Below are positions 17,787 to 26,881 of a stretch of DNA of 64,000 nt, in pieces (within the stretch, counting starts at the first letter, position 1; the number at the start of each line of letters is the position of its first letter). The notes beneath the pieces were generated by a model. It saw only the letters and a program-made list of their open reading frames with translations. It made no database searches and was not told the DNA's origin. The position numbers were made by a program, and so were the translations under genes. Source of the DNA: Paenibacillus vietnamensis (GTDB lineage: Bacteria > Bacillota > Bacilli > Paenibacillales > Paenibacillaceae); NCBI RefSeq assembly GCF_020169515.1, contig NZ_JAHMHW010000001.1:1-64000 (forward strand). The letters run 5' to 3'.

Positions 17787-19283
17787 TTAACCATTTAATT
17801 CAATCGCCAAGCAGTTAACGTACGGCGTCGGGCGACTGTCCGGCAGCGAGACGATCAGTGCTCCGTACGACTGTTCGAATGGAACTTCACCCGCTCCAAG
17901 CAGCCGGACGGACTTCACTTGGTCTGCCGGAGTCAACGTGCGAATGACGGCGCGATGATCTTCAGGCCACCGCATTTGGAAAGCATACAGAGTATTTCCT
18001 TTTTGTGTGAAACGGAAGTCGCCGGCATTCCAAGCTACCCTGTCCTCGGTGAAATGGTCGATGACGACGCGGGAAAGACCTTCGCCCGATACGCGGAACG
18101 GCCTTGTGCCGTATACGCCTTCCTCGCAAACCCTAATCCACTTGGCCATCTCTTGCAGGATATGCTTGCATTCGTCATCAATCGTACCGTCCGGCTTCTG
18201 CGGAATATTGAGGAGCAGGTTGCCGTTCTTGGCAATGATATCGACCAGAATTTCGATGACGTGCCCCGGTTTCTTGTATTCGGTTTTTACATGGTAGAAC
18301 CAATCCCCGACACAAGTATCCGTCTGCCACGGCTCAGGCTTGATGTCAGGCTCCTGGCTGCGCTCAATGTCAAGGATTCCGATGCGGTAAACGTCCTGCC
18401 TGCGGTCCTTCTGGTTATAAATCGCACGATTCACCCCGCCGTTTGCCGCTGCATTTGTATTGTACAGATGCGCGACCGCTTGCAGTCCGGCTGAGAACTG
18501 AGGGTCATCCAGGGGAGCCCACGCTCTATCCCATGCGCTGGCGAACGGCAGCCCGCCGTCGGAGTACAGCAGATCCGGCTGATACAGATCGATGACTTCC
18601 TTCATCACGTCGAACCAGCGCTGATGCCACCAAGTATTATCCGTATACCAAGGCTTTAGCTCAGACGACAGATTATTTGGGTCGTAATGCTCGTGGTTCG
18701 GCAAATACAAATCTTCGAATGCAGGGTCGTTGCCGTCATAAGGGATGCCCGCGTAAGGGCCTTCCTTGTCCTGACCTTTATTGAATTTATACCAGCTGAA
18801 CGTTGCTCCCATATGCTCGGTTAGCCCGAAAGGAAGTCCCCGACTGGATGCGGCGGCTTTCCATAGCGCTACAATATCTTTTTTCGGTCCCATGTTGACC
18901 GAGTTCCAGCGGTGGATTTTCGAATCGTAGTTAAAGAAGTTGTCGTGGTGCATCGCCTGCGCGACGAAATACTTGGCGCCTGCAGCCACGTACAAATCCA
19001 TAAGCGATTCCGGATCGAACTTTTCCGCTTTCCACAGCTGAACGATATCTTTATAGCCGAATTTCGACGGATGTCCGTAATGGCGAATATGGTACCGGTA
19101 TTGCTCGGAATCCTCGCAATACATGTTCCTGGCGTACCAGTCCCCGTACATCGGAACCGATTGTGCGCCCCAGTGCGACCATATGCCCAGCTTCGCGTCG
19201 CGGAACCAATCCGGACACTCGAATTTCCAGAGCGATTCAAATGTGGGTTCGAAAGGACCCTTGGCGATTTGCGCTTTAACCAT
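17787..19283 (-). CDS. GH29 alpha-L-fucosidase
   Basis: A 498-residue GH29 enzyme. WFRDAKLGIWSHWGAQSVP, DWYARNMY, GAKYFVAQAMHHDNFFNYDS and the nucleophile motif LLYSDGG (Asp242) are characteristic. NGNLLLNIPQKPDG near 360 closes the barrel, and a C-terminal beta-sandwich follows. There is no signal peptide, so it would remove alpha-linked fucose from imported oligosaccharides. AGGAGG lies eleven bases before the ATG. It is preceded on the same strand by the SGNH hydrolase, 131 bases away, and may be cotranscribed. Together with GH95 it points to a fucosylated substrate. Confidence 0.9.
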   Translation of the reverse strand: MVKAQIAKGPFEPTFESLWKFECPDWFRDAKLGIWSHWGAQSVPMYGDWYARNMYCEDSEQYRYHIRHYGHPSKFGYKDIVQLWKAEKFDPESLMDLYVAAGAKYFVAQAMHHDNFFNYDSKIHRWNSVNMGPKKDIVALWKAAASSRGLPFGLTEHMGATFSWYKFNKGQDKEGPYAGIPYDGNDPAFEDLYLPNHEHYDPNNLSSELKPWYTDNTWWHQRWFDVMKEVIDLYQPDLLYSDGGLPFASAWDRAWAPLDDPQFSAGLQAVAHLYNTNAAANGGVNRAIYNQKDRRQDVYRIGILDIERSQEPDIKPEPWQTDTCVGDWFYHVKTEYKKPGHVIEILVDIIAKNGNLLLNIPQKPDGTIDDECKHILQEMAKWIRVCEEGVYGTRPFRVSGEGLSRVVIDHFTEDRVAWNAGDFRFTQKGNTLYAFQMRWPEDHRAVIRTLTPADQVKSVRLLGAGEVPFEQSYGALIVSLPDSRPTPYVNCLAIELNG

Positions 19284-19414
19284 GTATAATTGGCCTCCTG
19301 TTTATTGAATATAGCTTTTATTGTAGCAAACAGTTGAAAGTAAAATCCTAACTTCCTCTAGTATATTATTATCTATTATCCCGGAGGCTTTGCGGCAAAA
19401 CGGCTGACCCTGCT

Positions 19415-20062
19415 TCAACGAATAGCCAAGGGACTGTTCTGGACGACGGACAGCCATTCGAGGGCAATGAGTTTATGGCCGACAGCCGTCGGATGAACGC
19501 CGTCCCATATCCAATAGGCGGCATCCATGCCGGATGAGACCTTGTCGAACGCATCCTGCAAGGGAACGAATACCGCATCGTAATCCTCGGCCAACTGGCG
19601 AACAATACGGCTGTAGTCATCGATCCTTTTTCGCCACTCCTCCCATTTTTCCTCAGTGACCCCGGCTTTCAATATAAACGGCTCGCATAACACCAACCCC
19701 GCGGAAGGCAACATATCCTTCGTTTCCGCAAGCAAATGCCGGTACGCTCTCTCGAAACGGTCGCCCGATTGACCTGTTATATTCCTCCAAACATCATTGA
19801 CTCCGATCATGATACTGATCAGATCCGGGTTCAAGTTAATTGCGTCCTCGTCCCAGCGGGCGTACAAATCCGCTACCCGATTACCGCTTACGCCTCTGTT
19901 GATGAAATGCGGCCGGTAGGAGGCCAGTTCGAAGCCGAGCTTGCTGGCAATGGTAAATGCGTAGCCGTGCCCCAAAATGTGGTTCGGATCCTCGTTGCGG
20001 TCACGGTTGCCATCGGTAATGGAATCGCCTTGAAACAAAATCTTTTGGCGTCTTGGATTCAT
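19415..20062 (-). CDS. SGNH/GDSL-family hydrolase
   Basis: A 215-residue esterase-type protein. Block I is ILFQGDSITDGNRDR (catalytic serine in GDS), block II the glycine in NRGVSGNRV, block III ISIMIGVND (Asn), and block V WIWDGVHPTAVGH (Asp and His). This is a cytoplasmic carbohydrate-esterase or lipase-like SGNH protein with no signal peptide, likely removing acetyl groups from imported sugars. The start is ATG 20062 with AAAGGAA upstream; the longer open frame before it runs through a hairpin and is not coding. It lies upstream of GH29 on the same strand. Confidence 0.83.
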   Translation of the reverse strand: MNPRRQKILFQGDSITDGNRDRNEDPNHILGHGYAFTIASKLGFELASYRPHFINRGVSGNRVADLYARWDEDAINLNPDLISIMIGVNDVWRNITGQSGDRFERAYRHLLAETKDMLPSAGLVLCEPFILKAGVTEEKWEEWRKRIDDYSRIVRQLAEDYDAVFVPLQDAFDKVSSGMDAAYWIWDGVHPTAVGHKLIALEWLSVVQNSPLAIR

Positions 20063-20107
20063 GTTGCTTTTCCTTTCGTTATTGGATATTTTTTGGAAGT
20101 AAGAAGG

Positions 20108-20143
20108 GAGTCCTGCCCTACGCACGGGCGCAAGGCAGGACTC
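20108..20143 (-). terminator. Hairpin downstream of GH5 remnant
   Basis: 10-bp stem GAGTCCTGCC / GGCAGGACTC with an internal GC-rich loop. It lies just after the remnant at 20167-20358 on the minus strand, so it is probably the surviving terminator of that lost gene. Confidence 0.5.
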
Positions 20144-20166
20144 TTTCATCCCCGAAACGAATCCGG

Positions 20167-20358
20167 CTAACGATCTTCAAGCTTCGGGAAACCCGCAAAG
20201 TTTACGCTGAACGGCCAGAAGCCGTAATAATGAATGGCGGCGATCAAATTCGGATCGTTCAGACCAGAAATCGTGCTTGCAAGCGAATCCACATGCTCTT
20301 GCGGGTTATTCGTAAGTAACGTCGGCAATACTAGCGGACGAACATCATTACGAGCGAT
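20167..20358 (-). pseudogene. GH5-type glycanase remnant
   Basis: Sixty-three codons read on the minus strand: DVRPLVLPTLLTNNPQEHVD, ISGLNDPNLIAAIHYYGFWP, FSVNFAGFPKLED, then TAG. The IHYYGFWPFSVN stretch matches the middle of cellulase-type GH5 enzymes of Paenibacillus as I remember them. An in-frame stop lies just upstream at 20359-20361 and no start codon or N-terminal half is present. The catalytic residues are gone. This is a remnant left by deletion on both sides. Confidence 0.7.
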
Positions 20359-21055
20359 TTAAAACGAAAGCGACGTTCTCAGCCGATTAGCCATCCGATA
20401 ACGAGATACTGAAGGATGCGATGGGTAGGAATTAAAGTGTTGGCCGCTTTTGAAAGTCCGAGGGTTTGAAAAGTTTGGCTCAAGCCGATCGTTTCCGGAA
20501 AGCCAGGATCACCTTACTACCTGCAAAGTTTGCACCGCGATTTTTGAAGTAGACTTTACCATAAAGATACTCCTGTCTTAGGTAGCGACACATGTAACAG
20601 GCTTCAATGTAGTTTTTCACTCACCACCTAAGAAAGCGGTATCAAATTTATTTTAACCGTCCGACCTTACAGATAATAGAACAAAAAATGAACCAAAAAT
20701 CATATTAAAATTCGTTTCTGCAGCTTACACCTTTCGCATCGCTGAAGATCTGATTTACTCACTTTTATCAGGGATTAAGTTGGGTATATTACAAATTATC
20801 CAACATTCATCGATACAGGTTTAACGTCGGTTACGTTCTAGGATACGACGAAATATAGGCAGATCATAAAACTAATCGGTCCATCTGAAAACGGATCAGT
20901 CCAAAATCTTAATTCCAGTTGGCCTTTTATGAATACAGCTGATATCAAAACCAATTCGTTTCAACTACTATTTACTTAACGGGGTACTAGAGAAAATCTC
21001 CGTTAGCATCGTTATGCTGAAGCGGTCTAGGTGTTAAAGATTAAGCGTTCTCTCT
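20359..21055. other. Decayed AT-rich region without intact genes
   Basis: No intact coding region on either strand. A 46-codon open stretch on the minus strand ends at TGA 20480-20482 (KVYFKNRGANFAGSKVILAF near its end), not identified. The stretch looks like eroded sequence between the minus-strand GDSL/GH5 side and the plus-strand transport operon. Confidence 0.35.
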
Positions 21056-21072
21056 GCGAAAATACGACATCT
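21056..21072 (+). promoter_or_regulatory. Candidate AraC-binding motif before GH95 remnant
   Basis: GCGAAAATACGACATCT. It differs in one base from 28590-28606, just upstream of the second AraC paralogue, and its CGACATCT end also occurs in the GH95 operator at 14868-14874. Inferred binding motif of this AraC pair. Confidence 0.4.
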
Positions 21073-21184
21073 ATTACTATTCATTAGTCGTCTTTACACA
21101 TAGCATACGGACGTTTGTATTTATATGATTATGTTTATAGACCACATCTAACAGATTAGGGGGATAACCATTTTGTTTTCTGTG

Positions 21185-21291
21185 ATGCAAAATACACGTA
21201 TGTACAGAAAAGGAAATTACGCTCTCAAAATATGTGGTTTAACTTTCCTTCCAACCATCCCAGAGAGACCGTTATATTTCATCTGACTTAA
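21185..21291 (+). pseudogene. GH95 glycosidase remnant
   Basis: Begins at ATG 21185 with MQNTRMYRKGNYAL, which lines up with VKRVYDKGNYSR at the start of the intact GH95 gene at 14972. About 45 codons are then missing. Homology resumes in another frame as QNMWFNFPSNHPRETV (from 21226), matching FMWFNFPSPDPRE of the intact gene, and ends at a stop at 21289-21291. It is a paralogue reduced to its first two short blocks. Confidence 0.7.
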
Positions 21292-21317
21292 ACCTTTGTG
21301 AAGTCATACGTATCTCT

Positions 21318-21358
21318 AAAAGAGCCCAGCTCTGGAATTCCGGCAGCAAGGGCTCTTT
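21318..21358 (+). terminator. Terminator after GH95 remnant
   Basis: AAAGAGCCC / GGGCTCTTT stem with a structured loop centred on GGAATTCC. It separates the remnant from the transport operon. Confidence 0.6.
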
Positions 21359-21502
21359 GAATTGAAAAAGATAAAGTAGAACCATCTTGAAAAAGGACAC
21401 CAAAACCTGCGAAATGAACCGTTTTTTCGAATTGTATGCGCTTTTATAATGTGAGTTAGGAAGGCGGCAGACGCAGCATATCTAAAAAGATCGAAAGATG
21501 AG

Positions 21503-22453
21503 GTGGGATTTATTCAAAACAATCTATTTATAAAGCGGTTTCAAAAACAGCTTCCCTTCCAGCTGTTTGTATGGGCCGGACTCGCGTTTCTGCTGGTTTT
21601 CAGTTACATTCCGATGTTCGGGATCATTATTGCATTTAAAAATTATAAAATCTCGACCGGCATCGACGGCATATTTACCAGCTCTTGGGCAGGGCTGGCG
21701 CACTTCAAAGAACTGATCAACGATTATAACTTCCCGATGCTGGTACGCAATACGCTCGTTTTGAGCCTATTGAAAATTGTTTTTTCGTACCCGATACCAA
21801 TTTTGTTCGCCATCCTGCTTAGCGAAGTGAGACACATGTTCCTAAAGCGGTTTGTCCAAACCGTCAGTTATTTGCCTCATTTCATCTCTTGGGTTGTCGT
21901 AACCGGCATCTCGTATGCTTTTTTTTCATCAGGGTTTGGTATCTTTAACGATCTGCTGTTGTCTTTGAACCTGATCAAGGAGCCTCTCAATCTATTGACA
22001 GATCCGGACTCGTTCTGGGGGCTCGCGGTAACGACTGCGATCTGGAAGGAAGCAGGGTGGTGGACGATTATTTTCCTGGCGGCGCTTGCCGGTATCGATC
22101 CTTCCCTGTACGAGGCGGCGGAGATGGACGGTGCAAGCCGGCTCAGGCGTATTTACCACATCACGCTGCCAGGGCTGAAGGGCGCAAGCATCGTCGTGTT
22201 GATTTTGACGATCGGAAGCATGCTGGGCGGCGGGCTGGTCGGATCGAACTTTGAGCAGTCCATGCTGCTGGGGAATGCCTTAAACAGCGAAACATCGCAG
22301 ATCATTCAGACCTATGCGTTTACAATTGGCTTAGCGCAAGGACGTTTCTCCTTTGCGACTGCCATTGATCTCATGCAATCTGTCATCTCCGTTTTCTTGA
22401 TCTTCACTAGCAACGCCATTGCGAAGCGCGTTTCGGGAACCGGGTTGTTCTAG
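21503..22453 (+). CDS. lplB: Sugar ABC transporter permease LplB, module 1
   Basis: A 316-residue LplB-type (MalF-like) inner-membrane permease with six predicted membrane segments. The EAA loop is SLYEAAEMDGASRLRRIYHITLP, the contact site for the ATPase. It is 60-70% like the module 2 protein at 36237 by eye. The start is uncertain: GTG 21503 is taken, but GAGGTGG (21500-21506) would suit initiation a few codons later where no standard start exists. A -10 TATAAT lies at 21445-21450. It is first in an operon with ytcP, lipO, yesM and yesN. No ATPase gene is nearby, as is usual for these systems, which share an MsmX-like ATPase. Confidence 0.88.
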   Translation: MGFIQNNLFIKRFQKQLPFQLFVWAGLAFLLVFSYIPMFGIIIAFKNYKISTGIDGIFTSSWAGLAHFKELINDYNFPMLVRNTLVLSLLKIVFSYPIPILFAILLSEVRHMFLKRFVQTVSYLPHFISWVVVTGISYAFFSSGFGIFNDLLLSLNLIKEPLNLLTDPDSFWGLAVTTAIWKEAGWWTIIFLAALAGIDPSLYEAAEMDGASRLRRIYHITLPGLKGASIVVLILTIGSMLGGGLVGSNFEQSMLLGNALNSETSQIIQTYAFTIGLAQGRFSFATAIDLMQSVISVFLIFTSNAIAKRVSGTGLF

Positions 22454-22485
22454 CATCATAAGAAACAGGAGAGTGAGAAACCATC

Positions 22486-23367
22486 ATGCGCCGTAAAAAA
22501 ACGACCGAAGACCGAATACTGGACGCGATTATTTCCGTTATTCTTTTTATCGTTGTCTTCGCGACGCTCTATCCTTTCTATTATATTCTATTGATTACGT
22601 TTAACGCGGGTACCGACACCGCGGCCGGCGGCATGTATTTGTGGCCGCGGCAGTTCACACTTGGTAACTATTTATATTTTCTTGAGGATCCCAAGTGGAT
22701 CAGCTCATTCGGCGTTTCGGTACTGCGAACAATCACAGGTACCGTGCTTGGCGTCCTGTTCACAGGTATTGTTGCCTATGGATTGTCCAAGCGCGATTTG
22801 ATCTTCCGTAAAAGCTACTTCATGATCGTCGTTGTGGCGATGAATTTCTCCGGTGGGCTCATTGCATTCTATGTCGTGCTGAAAAGCTTGGGCTTAATTA
22901 ATACGTTCGGCGTCTATGTCATTCCTGGCATGCTTAACTTGTTTTTCCTATTGATTGCGATTACGTTCTTCACTGACATTCCTGAGGAGCTGGGTGAATC
23001 GGCAAGGATTGACGGAGCCTCGGAGGTTCGCATTTTCGTAAAAATCATTTTACCTGTCTCCATGCCGCTTCTGGCGACGATGAGTTTGTTCATTGGCTCC
23101 GGGCAATGGAACGCATGGCTCGATTCCGCTTATTTCGTCCAAGAGGAAGGACTGAGAACGCTAACCTACCGCATGATGCAAGTGATTAATCAGTCGATGG
23201 TTCCGTCGGGCGAAGCCCAGTCGGCAGCGATGTCCAGGTCCAGTGTTACGCCCTTTTCCATTCAGGCGACGGCCATGGTTGTTTCCATAGTCCCGATCCT
23301 TGGTGTTTATCCGTTTTTGCAAAAATATTTTGTATCCGGCATGATGCTCGGTTCGGTCAAAGGTTGA
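22486..23367 (+). CDS. ytcP: Sugar ABC transporter permease YtcP, module 1
   Basis: A 293-residue MalG-like permease partner of the preceding LplB. There are six hydrophobic segments, and the EAA motif ELGESARIDGASEVRIFVKI ends with ILP. C-terminal KYFVSGMMLGSVKG is typical of YtcP proteins. AGGAGAG precedes the ATG, and it starts 32 bases after lplB. The pair forms the membrane channel for a complex oligosaccharide bound by the lipoprotein that follows. Confidence 0.9.
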   Translation: MRRKKTTEDRILDAIISVILFIVVFATLYPFYYILLITFNAGTDTAAGGMYLWPRQFTLGNYLYFLEDPKWISSFGVSVLRTITGTVLGVLFTGIVAYGLSKRDLIFRKSYFMIVVVAMNFSGGLIAFYVVLKSLGLINTFGVYVIPGMLNLFFLLIAITFFTDIPEELGESARIDGASEVRIFVKIILPVSMPLLATMSLFIGSGQWNAWLDSAYFVQEEGLRTLTYRMMQVINQSMVPSGEAQSAAMSRSSVTPFSIQATAMVVSIVPILGVYPFLQKYFVSGMMLGSVKG

Positions 23368-23450
23368 TATGTTTTTGATTCCGATTTTTGGGTTGTCCGG
23401 TGGAAATCAGCCGGCATCCTTAAAATAATAAATATCGTGGGGGAATAAAA

Positions 23451-25016
23451 ATGAACAAAAGCTCTAGATTGCTTATTATTCTGGTCGCGGCATTATCGTT
23501 GGTTCTGTCGGCATGCAGCGGCGGCAATGCGCCTGCCAACAACGGCTCGGCCAATAGCGGAGAGGATAGCGCAGCAGGGAATGGGAGCAGCAACGGCTCC
23601 AAGGCTCCTGTTGAGCTGTCGATGTTCGTGGATGCCAGCTGGTATCCATTCCAGGACTGGACGGGCGAAATACCGGAAGCGATTACGAAGGCGACCGGCG
23701 TCAAGCCAAAGGTGACAGTGGCTACCGACGATAAACAGCTCGCATTGATGGTCGCCTCGGGAGATTTGCCCGACATTGTCGTTTCCTTTAACTTCAAGCT
23801 GATGTCGGACGGCAATTTGAGCTTGCCCTATAATGAAATCTTTCCGAAATATGCACCAAACGTGAAGTTTGACCCGGTCAAAGAGCTAGTCAACACCGTG
23901 AGCGACGGCAATTATTACGCAATCCGAAATGATTTCTCTTCCGAAGCGGAGTGGAAGGCGAATCCTTACGCCCACATGATGGTGCCGGGACTTACGATGC
24001 GAAAGGACATTTTGGAGGAGCTGGGAAACCCGTCAATCAAGACGCTTGAGGAACTTGATAACGTGTTCGCCGCAGTGAAGGAGAAGCATCCCGATATGGT
24101 GCCGCTTATTTTGAACCCAAACTGGCAGCGCCCATACTTTGATACTCAATTCGGCGCTGCGGGAGGTTTTGTCGACAAGGACGGCAAAATCGAATATTAC
24201 CTCAGGCAGGATGACACTCGCGATTCAATGCTCTATATGAACAGCTTGTATCGCAACGGTTTTGTTACATCCGAGAATTTTGCCTACAAAAATGAATCGG
24301 AAACTGAGCAAATGATGTTGTCCGGCAAGGGTTTTGCTTATACATGGACGTATTCAGGCGCGGATCGATTGAACGCAAGTGGAAAGGACAGCGGCCTTGA
24401 GTTCGTGCAGCTGGCAGAACCGCTCGGCGATAAGGCATCTGTCATCAGTACGGGAACTGGCGGACTCGGCGTTTATGTGACAAAGGATAACAAGGACGTG
24501 GAGGCGACGGTTAAGTTCCTGGAGTATTTGTATTCGGAGGAAGGCTGGCGGCTAGCGGAATGGGGAATAGAGGGGAAAGACTGGACGTGGAATGAAGCGG
24601 GATATCCGGAGTTCAATTATAATGTTCAGGATCTGGAAGTTCTAAAGCAGAAAGGCGTTTATTGGTGGGGTGTGCCGACGGAAACCGGCGTCGGTATGGC
24701 TCTCGGTTCTTATAAAAGCGGATCGGAGACGACGCGCCAAGGGGAGGCCTACTCTAGAATTACGACTTTTAACCCGGCAATCGGGATGATTAATCCGGAT
24801 ACCGATTCACCCGAGCAGATCATTCGGACTAACATCGACAATATGGTAAAGACCGAGATAACGAAGGTGTATTTGGCTCCGACGGAGGAGGAAGCTTTGA
24901 AAGCTTATGCGGACATGCTGGAGAAAGCAGAAAAAATTGGCATGGTTAAGCTGGAGTCATGGGCGACCGAGCAATACGGTCCGTTAAAAGAAAAGTATGA
25001 TGCTTTAACGAAGTAG
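23451..25016 (+). CDS. lipO: LipO-type solute-binding lipoprotein, module 1
   Basis: A 521-residue extracellular solute-binding lipoprotein (family 1). The signal peptide ends with lipobox LSAC, Cys22 lipidated, followed by a Gly/Ser/Asn/Ala-rich tether. The body starts VELSMFVDASWYPFQDWTG and is collinear with the module 2 protein (LDLFVNMSWWPLKDWSG). It should capture a glycan fragment for LplB-YtcP. GGGGGAA precedes the ATG. A long hairpin follows the stop, then yesM. Confidence 0.9.
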   Translation: MNKSSRLLIILVAALSLVLSACSGGNAPANNGSANSGEDSAAGNGSSNGSKAPVELSMFVDASWYPFQDWTGEIPEAITKATGVKPKVTVATDDKQLALMVASGDLPDIVVSFNFKLMSDGNLSLPYNEIFPKYAPNVKFDPVKELVNTVSDGNYYAIRNDFSSEAEWKANPYAHMMVPGLTMRKDILEELGNPSIKTLEELDNVFAAVKEKHPDMVPLILNPNWQRPYFDTQFGAAGGFVDKDGKIEYYLRQDDTRDSMLYMNSLYRNGFVTSENFAYKNESETEQMMLSGKGFAYTWTYSGADRLNASGKDSGLEFVQLAEPLGDKASVISTGTGGLGVYVTKDNKDVEATVKFLEYLYSEEGWRLAEWGIEGKDWTWNEAGYPEFNYNVQDLEVLKQKGVYWWGVPTETGVGMALGSYKSGSETTRQGEAYSRITTFNPAIGMINPDTDSPEQIIRTNIDNMVKTEITKVYLAPTEEEALKAYADMLEKAEKIGMVKLESWATEQYGPLKEKYDALTK

Positions 25017-25029
25017 AGACTGCCTTTTA

Positions 25030-25078
25030 AGCTCATAGGAGAAGCAATCCCGTTTGAGGGCTGCTTTCCTATGAGCTC
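25030..25078 (+). terminator. Hairpin between lipO and yesM
   Basis: AGCTCATAGGA / TCCTATGAGCT, an 11-bp perfect stem with extra pairing inside. There is no long T-run, so it may attenuate transcription or stabilise the lipO mRNA more than fully stop it, letting some transcription reach yesM-yesN. Confidence 0.5.
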
Positions 25079-25117
25079 CTTCAATTTTATACCTATTCGT
25101 CAAGGGAGTGACAGTAC

Positions 25118-26881
25118 GTGCGCATCGGAACCAAAATGATCATCGGCTATCTTTTTCTCGTCGTGCTCCCGTTTCTTGCCTTTGCGTTATTTATTTATTA
25201 TCAACTGCATGAACGATTAATGACGCAGTATCAACTAACCAATCAGCAAAATATGGAGCAGCAGGTTGCAAACCTCGAAGAAGGCATGGCTAAAATCGAA
25301 TCGTTGTATTCCATTTACCAGAACAATACCGCGTTAATTGAATTTTTGCGCGGCGATTATGCGGATGATCGAGAGCTTATTTATTCGTTTTTGAAAGAAA
25401 TTAGTCCCGCTTTCTCCTTCGCAGCTCTCGGCGAGCCGATGGTTAAACAAATTATTGCGTACACGAAAACCGAGAAGCGCCTGCTTGCCGTACCTGAGTT
25501 TGGGGATTATTCGGAGCTTAACGGCGTACTAAGCACAGAGGAGATGGCAAAGCTCCGTCCTGCCAAAGGATTGTGGAAGAAATCGTTCGACTCGGCGTCC
25601 GGTCCCTCTCTGACCTATTACCACAAGCTTTACAGCGATACGTATAGCAGCGAGCTCGGAATCCTCCAAATGATGGTGAAACCAGCAATCATCGAGGAGT
25701 TTATTCAAGCGCTTAGCGCCATGCATCCGAATAATACGATTTTAATGATCGACTCTGAAGGTGCAATTGTCTACAAAGTTAGGGACAGGCTGCTAAGCTC
25801 CGGGCAGCTAGTGGATATTCAATCGACTGTTATGCAAGGGAAAGAGAAGTTGTTCAGGGCAGACCACGGAAATCTGTTGGTGAATTCAGTGCAGGCTCCG
25901 CGTCTTGATCTAACCATCGTTGAGGTGAACCGGCAGGACATCTTATTTCAATCGATGTGGACGAAGCTGTGGTGGGCAGGAGCGGGAGCTTCATTGCTCA
26001 TTGTACTGTCTGTTTTTTATTATGTACTTTTATCGTCATTGACGAAACGGATCTTGTTATTGTCCCGGCACATGAGAAGGGTCGGACAGGATTTTCTCGG
26101 CAACCCCTATGCCGGCAAACCCGGCAAGGATGAGATCGGATTCCTTATTTCGAACTATAACGCGATGATCGGCCGAATTGATGAACTGGTCAACCGTGTC
26201 CAGAAGGTGGAACTACTGAAGAAGGAAGCGGATTTTAAAATGCTTCAAGCGCAAATTCAGCCCCATTTTCTGTATAATACATTAGAAACGATGCGAATGC
26301 TGGCCAGGTCTAATCGGGATCATAAGGTTGCGGAGATGGCCTTTTCACTAGGAAATCTTCTGAGGTACAGCTTATCCAAAAATAACGATACGACACTGAT
26401 GGAAGAGGTGGAACATATCCGCTCGTATATCGCGATTCACCAAATCCGGATGCAGGATTTGAGGTTTGCATTCGAGTCGGATGATCGTCTGTTAACGATT
26501 CGATGTCCGAGATTTATTTTGCAGCCGCTTGTGGAAAATGCTTTGCTCCATGGAGTGTCCGGCAAAAAAGGCGGAAAAGAAATCGTCGTCAGGTTGAAGC
26601 AAGGCAAAGGTTGCGCGGTCATTGAGGTATGGGACAACGGGAAAGGCCTTGAACAGGATCATCTCTTGCTGTTGAGAAGAATGATAGATGGAGAAGCGGC
26701 TGCAGCTTTAACTCATAAAGGTACAGGTATAGGGCTTAACAATGTTACGGAAAGAGTCAAAGCCTATTTCGGCCAAGAATCTGGAATGTCTATCGAAAGC
26801 AAGGCTGGTGAATGGACGAAATGCTCACTTAAACTGATGTTGGAGGAAAATGGCCATGCTCAGACTGATGATTGTAGATGA
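25118..26881 (+). CDS. yesM: YesM-type sensor histidine kinase, module 1
   Basis: A 587-residue membrane sensor kinase. Two membrane segments (about 7-28 and 284-306) enclose a large extracellular sensor domain. A HAMP linker follows, then the His_kinase domain with LQAQIQPHFLYNTLETMRML (phosphorylated His383) and an HATPase_c domain with WDNGKGL and GTGIGLNNVTER. The start is GTG 25118 behind AAGGGAGTGA. Its end overlaps the response regulator by 26 bases. It should sense an extracellular sugar, possibly through the LipO protein, and control the upstream transporter. Confidence 0.9.
   Translation: MRIGTKMIIGYLFLVVLPFLAFALFIYYQLHERLMTQYQLTNQQNMEQQVANLEEGMAKIESLYSIYQNNTALIEFLRGDYADDRELIYSFLKEISPAFSFAALGEPMVKQIIAYTKTEKRLLAVPEFGDYSELNGVLSTEEMAKLRPAKGLWKKSFDSASGPSLTYYHKLYSDTYSSELGILQMMVKPAIIEEFIQALSAMHPNNTILMIDSEGAIVYKVRDRLLSSGQLVDIQSTVMQGKEKLFRADHGNLLVNSVQAPRLDLTIVEVNRQDILFQSMWTKLWWAGAGASLLIVLSVFYYVLLSSLTKRILLLSRHMRRVGQDFLGNPYAGKPGKDEIGFLISNYNAMIGRIDELVNRVQKVELLKKEADFKMLQAQIQPHFLYNTLETMRMLARSNRDHKVAEMAFSLGNLLRYSLSKNNDTTLMEEVEHIRSYIAIHQIRMQDLRFAFESDDRLLTIRCPRFILQPLVENALLHGVSGKKGGKEIVVRLKQGKGCAVIEVWDNGKGLEQDHLLLLRRMIDGEAAAALTHKGTGIGLNNVTERVKAYFGQESGMSIESKAGEWTKCSLKLMLEENGHAQTDDCR

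Noticed and set aside
21512-21514. ATT as start codon of lplB module 1
   Set aside because: Spacing to GAGGTGG is good, but ATT starts are very rare; GTG 21503 was kept with the start marked uncertain.
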